Part shown: positions 25,915 through 33,047 of the stretch, piece by piece
Layout: every line of letters begins with the position of its first letter
How positions within the stretch are numbered: the first letter of the stretch is position 1
Assembly: GCA_964579415.1 (NCBI GenBank)
Contig: CAZOGW010000005.1
Span: 1-64,000 of the forward strand
Origin: CAZOGW01 sp964579415
GTDB lineage: Bacteria; Actinomycetota; Acidimicrobiia; Spongiisociales; UBA5794
Reading direction: 5' to 3'
DNA: 64,000 bases
Position numbers and translations under genes: made by a program
Notes under the pieces: model-generated
Seen by the model: only the letters and a program-made list of their open reading frames with translations
Told to the model about the DNA's origin: nothing
The model's database searches: none

Positions 25915-27085
25915 GCGCCTCCGCCGGATCGAGGCGGGCGGCGCGCCAGGCAGGGACGATGCCGGCGAGGCCTCCTACTACCAGCGCCGCCGCCACGCCT
26001 CCGGCCGCGACCTGTGCCGGCACGTCGAAGACCCACCCGTTGGACCGGGCGTAGCCGGCGGTGGCAAGCGCTCCCAACAGGACGCCGATGGCACCCCCGC
26101 ACGCAGCGATGAGCAGCGCCTCCATCACGAACGGGACTGCCACCTGGGGCCGGGTGGCTCCCAGCGCCCGGCGCAGCCCGATCTCGGTACGGCGCTCCAG
26201 CACCGAGATCACCATCACGTTGGCGATGCCGATCCCGGCCACCAGCAACGCCACCGCCCCCAGTGCCGCCAGCAGCGCGGTAAAGGTGGTGTCCACCGCC
26301 TCCCGGGCGGACAGGGCATCGGAGGGTCGGGTCACCTCGACCTCGTTCGGCGCCGCCGGGTTGGCGGTGGCTGCGAGCACGCCCATCACCGCCTCCACCT
26401 GGGCGGGGTTGGTGCGCAGGAACACCACCGACGGCGAGCGCGAGGTGGCGAAGAGCTCTTCTGCAATGTCGTAGCCGATCAATGCCGCGACGTCGAGCTG
26501 TGGGACCAGCGGCGCCGGCTTCAGTACGCCGACGACGGCGAAAGGTCGACCTGCGACCAGCACCGTGGGAGTGCCGTCGAGCGAGTCGATGCCGAGCCGT
26601 GCCGCCGCCCTCGCACCGAGCACCACGCCGGTCAGGGCGCTGTCGCCGGCGGTGAGCCCGCGGCCGGCCGCCGGTTCGACCTGGAGCGTCGTCAACAGGT
26701 CGGGATCGGCGGCATACACGGCGATACCCCCCGTCTCCAGCTCGGAGACGAGCTCGTTGCGCCGCACCGTGGCTTGCACCCCGGTGACGCCCGACGCCCC
26801 CTGCACCGGGCCGATCCGCTCGATCATGGCGGATGCCTCCTCCGGCAGCGTCGAAGCCTCACCGAAGAAGCTGGTGCCTGCGGAGACACGCAGCAGGTTG
26901 GTGCCGAGAGCGTCGAGCTGGGCGATGAGGTCCGCCCGCGACGACGCTCCCACGCCGAGGACGGCGACGATGGCGGTGATGCCGATGGCGATACCTACCG
27001 CGGTCAGGACCGAGCGGAGCTTGCGGATGCGGATGCCCAACGTCCCCACCGTCACCAGGTCGGCGGGCCGCATGCGGTTGCTCAT
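25901..27085 (-). CDS. MacB/FtsX-type ABC permease
   Basis: A 394-residue permease with four helices: one at about residues 20-45 (LRSVLTAVGIAIGITAIVAV), a large extracytoplasmic MacB_PCD domain, and three C-terminal helices (ALLAALGAVALLVAGIGIAN onward) with the RRTEIGLRRALGA motif. It ends LDPAEALRPG. Last gene of a four-gene operon (lipoprotein, adaptor, ATPase, permease), each overlapping the next by 4 bases. It should export an antibiotic, peptide or lipid. It converges with the GH3 gene, overlapping by 14 bases. Confidence 0.92.
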   Translation of the reverse strand: MSNRMRPADLVTVGTLGIRIRKLRSVLTAVGIAIGITAIVAVLGVGASSRADLIAQLDALGTNLLRVSAGTSFFGEASTLPEEASAMIERIGPVQGASGVTGVQATVRRNELVSELETGGIAVYAADPDLLTTLQVEPAAGRGLTAGDSALTGVVLGARAAARLGIDSLDGTPTVLVAGRPFAVVGVLKPAPLVPQLDVAALIGYDIAEELFATSRSPSVVFLRTNPAQVEAVMGVLAATANPAAPNEVEVTRPSDALSAREAVDTTFTALLAALGAVALLVAGIGIANVMVISVLERRTEIGLRRALGATRPQVAVPFVMEALLIAACGGAIGVLLGALATAGYARSNGWVFDVPAQVAAGGVAAALVVGGLAGIVPAWRAARLDPAEALRPG

Positions 27086-27777
27086 GAGGCCGCCTCCATG
27101 ATGTCCGGCCCGTCCACGATGCACCCGTCCACAAGGTGTACCCGGCGCCCGGCGCGGGCGGCGAGGGACGGGTCGTGGGTGATGAGCACGATGGTGTGCC
27201 CGGCGCGGTTGAGGCGTTCCAGCAGCGCCATGATCTCCTCGCCGTTGCGCTGGTCGAGATTCCCCGTCGGCTCGTCGGCGAGCACGATGGCCGGGTCCCC
27301 GACGAGGGCGCGGGCGATGGCGACCCGCTGCTTCTCGCCGCCGGAGAGCTGGGTGGCGCGGTGGTGGAGGCGGTGGCCGAGACCCACCTCAACCAGCATC
27401 TCACCGGCTCTCCGCCTCCTCGGGCCGGGGGCGACGCCCCTGTAGAGCAGTCCGGCGGCGACGTTTTCGACGGCGTCGAGCCCGTCGATGAGGTGGAACT
27501 GCTGGAAGACGAACCCGATGTGCCCGCCGCGCAGCGCCGCCAGGCGGCGATCGTCCATCCGGCTCACGTCGGCTCCGGCGATGGTGAGCACACCGGAGCT
27601 GGGACGGTCCAGCGCTCCCATCAGGTTGAGCAGGGTGCTCTTCCCCGACCCGGACGGGCCGACCACGGCGACCATCTCGCCCTCGGCGACGTCGAAGGTG
27701 ACGCCGGCCACCGCCGCCACCGGAGGCGGTCCCGGGTACACCCGGGTGACGTCCGCGAGGGACAGCACCGCGCTCAT
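27082..27777 (-). CDS. MacB/LolD-type ABC ATPase
   Basis: A 231-residue ATPase. Walker A GPSGSGKST, Q-loop FVFQQFHLI, signature LSGGEKQRVAIARAL, Walker B AIVLADEPTGNLD and switch His in LITHDP are all intact. The start MSAVLSLADVTRVYPG at 27777 overlaps the adaptor's stop by 4 bases; an in-frame extension to 27831 lies inside the adaptor gene. It powers the adjacent FtsX-type permease. Confidence 0.94.
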   Translation of the reverse strand: MSAVLSLADVTRVYPGPPPVAAVAGVTFDVAEGEMVAVVGPSGSGKSTLLNLMGALDRPSSGVLTIAGADVSRMDDRRLAALRGGHIGFVFQQFHLIDGLDAVENVAAGLLYRGVAPGPRRRRAGEMLVEVGLGHRLHHRATQLSGGEKQRVAIARALVGDPAIVLADEPTGNLDQRNGEEIMALLERLNRAGHTIVLITHDPSLAARAGRRVHLVDGCIVDGPDIMEAAS

Positions 27778-28802
27778 GCCGCCACCACCACGACGTCGCC
27801 CTCGGCGATATCGCCGGTCACTGCGACCCACCCGTCGGCGCTGGCGCCGGCGTCGACCGCCACCAGGGACGTGGAGCCGTCGGCGGCTACCTTCTCCAGG
27901 GCGAAGCCGCCCTCGGCCAGTGCCAGCAGCGCCGGCACCGGCACCGCCAGGACGCTCTCGGCGGCGCTGCGCACCAGCGCGACCTCCACCGGTGCCCCCT
28001 CCCAGGCGGCACCCTGGCTCAGGGTCACCGTCATCGCCAGCGTCGCGGTGCCGTTGCCGTCCGACTCCACCACATCGCCGACGGAGGCGACCCTGCCGGT
28101 GACGACGCTGTCGTCCGGAAGCTCGACGTCGACCTCGTCGCCCAAGTCCACCAGGTCGCGCAGGCCGGGGTCGAGCCGCACGTCGATCCGCTGCTCGGGG
28201 GAGGTCACCTGGAGCACGGCCTCCGTGGCGGCTGTGCCGGGACGGGTCGTCTCGGCAACCCGCACCGCTCCGTCCACGAACACCACCGCGCCCTGGTCGA
28301 CCCGGCCGGTGTCGTCGACGCCGAGCGAGTCCTGCCAGTCGCGCACCGCACGCCGCGTCGCTGAGCCGAAGTCACCGTCCGGCTCGAACCCGGCGAACCC
28401 GGCCGCCACCAGGTACTCCTGGAGCTGGCGGACGTCGTCTCCCTCCGTCCCGTAGGCCATGGCACGGTGGGCCGGGACGGCGCCCGGCATCACCACCACC
28501 GGTTGCTCGCCGATGCGGTAGGCGACGTCGCCGGGACGCAGCACCGTGCCCGGCACGGGGAGCCACGTCACCACTCCCTGGGCGAGGTTGGGCAGCGGCT
28601 CGGGATCCCCGTAGCCGAGCTCGCCGGAGACCTCCTCCGTCTGCACCAGGTCCCGTCGTTGCACCGTCGTCGTGTGCGGCGGTGGCGCTGCCGCGGTGTC
28701 GGGGTCCGCCCCGGTGGCGCCTCCCGGCCACGCGGCCAAGGCGATGGTGACTCCGGTCACGGTGACGGCGAGGGCGGAGGCGAGGAGCTTCCTTGCCGTC
28801 AC
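27774..28802 (-). CDS. Periplasmic-adaptor-like protein with peptidoglycan-binding domain
   Basis: A 342-residue exported protein. Signal or anchor helix at about 5-30, then an HlyD-like barrel-sandwich start (TTTVQRRDLVQTEEVSGELGYGD), a PG_binding_1 domain at about 118-150 (GDDVRQLQEYLVAAGF), and C-terminal adaptor beta domains (AVPVPALLALAEGGFALEKV). This actinobacterial adaptor type replaces the coiled-coil hairpin with a peptidoglycan-binding module. The GTG start overlaps the lipoprotein stop. Confidence 0.88.
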   Translation of the reverse strand: MTARKLLASALAVTVTGVTIALAAWPGGATGADPDTAAAPPPHTTTVQRRDLVQTEEVSGELGYGDPEPLPNLAQGVVTWLPVPGTVLRPGDVAYRIGEQPVVVMPGAVPAHRAMAYGTEGDDVRQLQEYLVAAGFAGFEPDGDFGSATRRAVRDWQDSLGVDDTGRVDQGAVVFVDGAVRVAETTRPGTAATEAVLQVTSPEQRIDVRLDPGLRDLVDLGDEVDVELPDDSVVTGRVASVGDVVESDGNGTATLAMTVTLSQGAAWEGAPVEVALVRSAAESVLAVPVPALLALAEGGFALEKVAADGSTSLVAVDAGASADGWVAVTGDIAEGDVVVVAA

Positions 28803-29449
28803 GGTGCCGAGCTCCCGTCGGGTGTGATGGCGAACCCGAAGCTGGGTCCATCGCCGTCCTCGGGCCCCGACTCGAAGACGAAGCCCGGACCGTCGCCATC
28901 GGAGCAGGCCTCCGCGGCTTCCTCGAGCTTCTCCCGGGTGGCGGCGTCGTCACCTTCGAGCAGGGGGCCTTCCACCGTGATCCTGCCGGCGGCGTCGATC
29001 ACCGGGTCGGGCATGTCGACGCCGTGCTCACGCATGCAGCGGGCGTGCTCCAGCATGCGCTCCTGTGCCGCTTCCATCTCCTCGGGCGAGGGCGGCTCCA
29101 TCTCGCCGAAGGCCTCATCCATGATGGGCCGGCACGCCTGCTGGGCTGCTTCCATCTCCTCGGGTTCGACGTCCTCGTCGAGCGTGATGGCGATCCCGCC
29201 GCCATCTGATGACGTCTGAGGGTCAGGCATGTCGATCCCGTGCTCGCGCATGCAGCGGGCGAAGTCGACCAGGGCGTCCCGGCGGGTCTCGGCTTCGTCG
29301 GCCTCGGGCGTGGTGGTCCCGTCACTCCCTGAGGGGGATGTGGTCTCCAGGCTGGCTACGGCGTCATCGGTCGCTCCCGGGTCGGCGCCGCCGCAGGCTG
29401 TCCCCACGACAGCCAGGAGGGCGATTGCAAGTACCGCTGGCGTTCTCAT
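28799..29449 (-). CDS. Lipoprotein with duplicated ARCMREHG motif
   Basis: A 216-residue predicted lipoprotein (lipobox VVGTAC near residue 19). The motif ARCMREHG(I/V)DMPDP occurs twice, near residues 64-78 and 136-150, separated by an acidic Glu/Met-rich segment, so this is an internal duplication. Proteins with this motif recur next to HlyD-type adaptors and MacB-type ABC genes in actinobacteria; their function is not known to me. First gene of the export operon, divergent from the two-component system. Confidence 0.82.
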   Translation of the reverse strand: MRTPAVLAIALLAVVGTACGGADPGATDDAVASLETTSPSGSDGTTTPEADEAETRRDALVDFARCMREHGIDMPDPQTSSDGGGIAITLDEDVEPEEMEAAQQACRPIMDEAFGEMEPPSPEEMEAAQERMLEHARCMREHGVDMPDPVIDAAGRITVEGPLLEGDDAATREKLEEAAEACSDGDGPGFVFESGPEDGDGPSFGFAITPDGSSAP

Positions 29450-29496
29450 CAGGTGTACTCCTTCCTCAACGGTGGGGGGCAGGATGTGGGAGCGGC

Positions 29497-29545
29497 GCTG
29501 AGAGGCGTCTGTGCGCGGCTGAGAGCCGGCTGAGACACTCTCAGC
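29497..29545. promoter_or_regulatory. GCTGAGA boxes, candidate response-regulator operator
   Basis: GCTGAGA(G/C) occurs at 29497-29504, 29518-29525 and 29529-29536 and inverted (CTCTCAGC) at 29538-29545. The direct copies are 21 and 11 bases apart, roughly helical-turn multiples and typical for OmpR/PhoB-class regulators. The set lies between the efflux operon and the divergent regulator gene and could control both. Confidence 0.65.
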
Positions 29546-29578
29546 CGCTTATCAGCCGGGCAGTGGCAGCATCTGTCG

Positions 29579-30256
29579 ATGCAGGTGCTGCTGGTGGAAG
29601 ACGAGCCCAACATGGCTGCTGCCGTCGCCCGCGGGCTGACTGCCGAGGGGTTCTCCGTAGATGTCGCCGGCGACGGCCTCGAAGGGCTGTGGCGTGCCCG
29701 GGAGGGCAGCTACGGCGCCATCGTGCTCGACATCCTGCTCCCGGGCATGAACGGATACCAGGTGTGCCGCACGCTGCGGGAGGAGCGCAACTGGACCCCG
29801 ATCCTGATGCTCACCGCCAAGAGCGGGGAGTGGGACGAGGTCGAGGCACTCGACACCGGGGCCGACGACTACCTCACCAAGCCCTTCTCGTTCGATGTGC
29901 TGGTTGCCCGGCTCCGCTCGCTGGTACGCAGGTCGGGAGCCGAGGTGGCAATGGCCTACGGGGCCGGCGACCTCGTCATCGACCCGGCGCGCAAGGAGTG
30001 CCGCCGTGGCGCCGTGCCCATCGATCTCACCTGGAGGGAGTTCTCCCTCCTCGAGGCGCTGATGCGCCGTCCGGGGACCGTGCTGTCCAAGCGCGACCTG
30101 ATCCGCCAGGTGTGGGGCCTTGACTTCGACGGCGACCCCAACGTCGTCGAGGTGTACATCGGCTACCTGCGGCGCAAGGTCGACCGGCCCTTCGGGCGGG
30201 CCGGCATCGAGACGGTGCGCGGCTTCGGCTACCGCTTCCGCCAGGATGGTGGGTGA
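29579..30256 (+). CDS. OmpR-family response regulator
   Basis: A 225-residue regulator. Receiver domain 1-120: acidic pair Glu7/Asp8, phosphoacceptor Asp51 (IVLDILLPG) and Lys in LTKPF. Winged-helix effector about 130-222 with LTWREFSLLEALMRRPG and VVEVYIGYLRRKVDRPF. It is co-encoded with a histidine kinase, overlapping it by 11 bases, and is divergent from the efflux operon, which it probably controls through the GCTGAGA boxes upstream. Confidence 0.93.
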   Translation: MQVLLVEDEPNMAAAVARGLTAEGFSVDVAGDGLEGLWRAREGSYGAIVLDILLPGMNGYQVCRTLREERNWTPILMLTAKSGEWDEVEALDTGADDYLTKPFSFDVLVARLRSLVRRSGAEVAMAYGAGDLVIDPARKECRRGAVPIDLTWREFSLLEALMRRPGTVLSKRDLIRQVWGLDFDGDPNVVEVYIGYLRRKVDRPFGRAGIETVRGFGYRFRQDGG

Positions 30257-31655
30257 GGTGCGCCGGCTCGGGTCGGTGCGGATGCGGGTCACGGCGGCGG
30301 CCGCCCTCGTTTCCATGATCGGCCTCATCGGGGCTGCGGCGTGGCTGGTCCGTTCCGTGGAGTCGAGCCTCCTCGGTGGCCTGCGTGACGATGCGGTGCT
30401 CTCGCTGGCCGAGATCCAGAGCCTGCTCGCCTCGGGTTCCCCCGGGGAGCGCATCGAGGTCTCAGCGGCTCCCGGCATGATGTTCAGCGTGTTCGACGCC
30501 CGGGGCGCCCTGGTGGCGGCGAGCGACGGCGGTGGCATCCGATCGGGGGAAGCGGTCGCGCCGCCCATCCGGATCGTCAGCACCCACGGCGAGTCACCCC
30601 CCGCCGGCGGGCTGCTGGTGGCGGGACCGCCGAATGTGGTGTGGATGAGCAGCGACGGCGAGTTCCTCCAGGCGAGAGCCGACCTTCCCATCGGCAACGA
30701 GATGTTCACGATGGCGGCGTCGGCACCTCTGGCCTCGGTGCGAATGAGCCTGGCGGCGCTGCAACGCAGCCTGTGGGTGGCGGTGCCGTTGCTGGTGGCA
30801 GGGATGGCGCTCCTGGCGTGGACGGTGACCGGGCGGGCGCTGCGTCCGGTGGCGTCCATCACGGGCCGGGTCGAGGAGATCACACACACGACGCTCCACG
30901 AAAGGGTGCCGGAACCTTCGTCGCACGATGAGGTGGCCCGCCTGGCGCGCACCATGAACCGGATGCTGGACCGCCTCGAGGATGCCGCCGAACGGCAAAG
31001 GGTGTTCGTGTCGGATGCCTCGCACGAACTGCGCAGCCCCATCGCCGCCATCCGCACCGAGATCGAGGTTGCTCGCCGGGAGCCCCGGGACGCGGACTGG
31101 GAGGCTGTCACCGACGTCGTGCTGGCGGAGGAGGGCAGGCTCGAGGGGATCGTCGACGACCTGCTCGCCCTGGTCCGGGCCGACGAGGGCACCAACTCGC
31201 CCGACGGTAGCGCCGACGTCGCCCTCACCGTCACAGCAGAGACCGAGCGGCCCCGGCGCGTGCCGGTCGCGGCCGATGTCGCTGCCGCCGGGGAGGTGGC
31301 GCTGGCGGTGGAACACCTGCGCCGGGTGGTGGCTCACCTGCTCGACAATGCGACCCGTCACGCCGACACCAGGGTGGTGGTGACGGCGACATCGCAAGGG
31401 GGATGGGTTCGCCTCCACGTCGACGACGACGGTCCCGGCATCCCACCGGAGGACCGGGAGCGTGTGTTCGACCGGTTCACCCGCCTCGACGAGGGCCGCG
31501 CCCGGGACGCCGGTGGCGCCGGCCTGGGTCTCGCCGTCGTCCGCTCCCTGGTGGAAGCCGCCGGCGGCACCGTCGTCGCCGCCGAATCCCCGCTCGGCGG
31601 AGCTCGCATCGAGGTACGTCTCCCTGCGGCTGTCAGCCCCGCAAGAATCGCGTGA
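30246..31655 (+). CDS. Sensor histidine kinase
   Basis: A 469-residue kinase. Helix at about 12-36, extracytoplasmic sensor to about 170, second helix at about 178-198 (LWVAVPLLVAGMALLAWTV), HAMP, then the H-box DASHELRSPIAAI with the phosphorylated His near residue 260. N-box HLLDNATRHA, G1 DDDGPGIPPEDR, F-box VFDRF and G2 GGAGLGLAVV are intact. It should phosphorylate the response regulator encoded just upstream. ATG 30246 overlaps that gene; in-frame GTGs at 30249 and 30258 are alternatives. Confidence 0.93.
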   Translation: MVGEVRRLGSVRMRVTAAAALVSMIGLIGAAAWLVRSVESSLLGGLRDDAVLSLAEIQSLLASGSPGERIEVSAAPGMMFSVFDARGALVAASDGGGIRSGEAVAPPIRIVSTHGESPPAGGLLVAGPPNVVWMSSDGEFLQARADLPIGNEMFTMAASAPLASVRMSLAALQRSLWVAVPLLVAGMALLAWTVTGRALRPVASITGRVEEITHTTLHERVPEPSSHDEVARLARTMNRMLDRLEDAAERQRVFVSDASHELRSPIAAIRTEIEVARREPRDADWEAVTDVVLAEEGRLEGIVDDLLALVRADEGTNSPDGSADVALTVTAETERPRRVPVAADVAAAGEVALAVEHLRRVVAHLLDNATRHADTRVVVTATSQGGWVRLHVDDDGPGIPPEDRERVFDRFTRLDEGRARDAGGAGLGLAVVRSLVEAAGGTVVAAESPLGGARIEVRLPAAVSPARIA

Positions 31656-31686
31656 GTGGAGCACGTTCCTCGACCCAGCGCCGTTA

Positions 31687-31706
31687 GATAACTGATCCGT
31701 TATCAT
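31687..31706 (+). promoter_or_regulatory. Operator palindrome overlapping a leaderless promoter
   Basis: GATAAC (31687-31692), six bases, GTTATC (31699-31704): a perfect dyad. TATCAT (31701-31706), 7 bases before ATG 31714, is a good -10 box and overlaps the right half. Binding of the encoded XRE protein here would block its own promoter. Confidence 0.6.
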
Positions 31707-31713
31707 GTGCCCC

Positions 31714-32013
31714 ATGGATATCGCCAGACGCCTCCGCTACGCACGGCGCCACGCCGGCATGACGCAACGGCAACTGGCGGCCCGCTCGGGTGTCCCGCAA
31801 CCGATGATCGCCCGGATCGAATCGGGGAAGTCGATGCCCCGGGTGGACACGCTGAGCCGCCTGCTGGATGCCTGCGGCTTCACCGAAGACCTGCGCCCGG
31901 CGACCGCAGTTGACCGCACCGCCATCAGGGAGTTGCTCCGGCTGACACCGCGCGAGCGCATTGACCTTGCTGCCGTGGAGGCGAACAACCTCGAAGCCCT
32001 GTTCCGACGATGA
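31714..32013 (+). CDS. XRE-family helix-turn-helix protein (antitoxin-like)
   Basis: A 99-residue DNA-binding protein: MDIARRLRYARRHAGMTQRQ, then LAARSGVPQPMIARIESG forms the XRE helix-turn-helix at about 15-45. The C-terminal tail LTPRERIDLAAVEANNLEAL probably contacts the partner. Its stop overlaps the next ATG by 4 bases. ATG 31714 is favoured over 31705 by the -10 position. As partner of a nucleotidyltransferase it is likely the antitoxin and autorepressor of a toxin-antitoxin-like pair. Confidence 0.85.
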   Translation: MDIARRLRYARRHAGMTQRQLAARSGVPQPMIARIESGKSMPRVDTLSRLLDACGFTEDLRPATAVDRTAIRELLRLTPRERIDLAAVEANNLEALFRR

Positions 32014-32501
32014 GCCTGCCGGCCTTTGATCCTCTCGGTGCTCTGCGGGCCCTCGTTCAGGGAGAGGTGCGCTTCGTCCTCATCGGCGGCCTGGCGGGCC
32101 GGCTCTGGGGGTCTCCGACCGTGACCAACGATCTCGACATCTGCTACTCGCGCCAGCCCGACAACCTGGAGCGACTCGCCACGACCCTGGTGCGCCTGGA
32201 GGCGCGACTGCGTGGAGTGGACGACGTCGTCCCGCTCATCCTTGATGCCCAGACCCTCGCAGCGGGCGACTCGTTCACGTTCGTCACCTCGGCTGGCAAC
32301 CTCGACATCCTTGCCACACCCAGCGGGACACAGGGCTTCGAGGATCTGGTGCTGGCGGCCACCGAGATGGATCTCGGGGATCTGTCCGTTCTCGTCGTCG
32401 ATGTGGAAGACCTCATCCGTATGAAGCGTGCGGCGGCGAGACCCAAGGACCTCATCGAGGTCGAGGTGTTGACGGCACTGCGGGACGAGCTGCCCCGCTG
32501 A
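32010..32501 (+). CDS. Nucleotidyltransferase-fold protein (toxin-like)
   Basis: A 163-residue protein with a minimal nucleotidyltransferase core: IGGLAGRLWGSPTVTNDLDI holds the GG...(S/T) and DxD metal-binding motif (about residues 26-45), and LDILATPSG gives the third acidic strand. The tail DLIRMKRAAARPKDLIEVEV is typical for this fold. Co-encoded with an XRE regulator, it resembles toxin-antitoxin modules whose toxin transfers nucleotides to a target such as tRNA or a protein; the target is unknown. Confidence 0.8.
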   Translation: MSLPAFDPLGALRALVQGEVRFVLIGGLAGRLWGSPTVTNDLDICYSRQPDNLERLATTLVRLEARLRGVDDVVPLILDAQTLAAGDSFTFVTSAGNLDILATPSGTQGFEDLVLAATEMDLGDLSVLVVDVEDLIRMKRAAARPKDLIEVEVLTALRDELPR

Positions 32502-32505
32502 CGAT

Positions 32506-32910
32506 TCAGGCGAAGGCGGCGATCACCTGGCCGAAGCGGTGGATGGGGGAGAGGGAGGTTGCGCCGGCGGCACACCTCGTCGGGCGTGGTGAACACGACG
32601 GCGTGCGCAGGCATCCCATACCGAGCCGCCAGCGCCACATAGCCGCGGCGGCGCTCCCGGTCGAGGCCGAGGGTGTCGACGACGGTGAGCAGACCGCGCC
32701 GTAGCCGCTGCCCAGGATGTCGTCGAGAAGGTCGAAGGCGTCCGTGCCGGCTCTCCTGTCGGACTCCGACGCCCCCACCATCGCCCGCAGCCGGTCCGAC
32801 GACACCACCTGGTGCCAGGCGAAGCTCGCCTCCGCCCACGTGCTCTTCCCCGCCGAGGACGCCCCGACGAGCACCACCAGGCACGTCGCGGGCAGCCGGA
32901 TCTCCTCCAT
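32506..32910 (-). pseudogene. Frameshifted P-loop kinase (AAA_33-like)
   Basis: The start MEEIRLPATCLVVLVGASSA followed by GKST is a P-loop kinase N-terminus, with VVSSDRLRAMVG after it. Near 32700 the coding signal moves to another minus-strand frame, which continues LLTVVDTLGLDRERRRGYVA and then HAVVFTTPDEVCRRRN. Near 32560 it appears to return to the first frame for the end (SPIHRFGQVIAAFA, stop at 32506). Two compensating shifts make it either a decayed gene or one hit by assembly errors. An intact relative would be a polynucleotide- or antibiotic-type kinase. Confidence 0.6.
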
Positions 32911-33047
32911 CACGCTGAGGCTAAACCGGGCCTTCGAGTCGCGTCCGGCTCCCTTCTCGCCACCCACGTCCGGCACCTACGGGCTCCGCCGGGATGCGGG
33001 GCCAGGGGGACGGGCCGTATGCTCGACAGCGGAGAAGGGAGGGCTGT

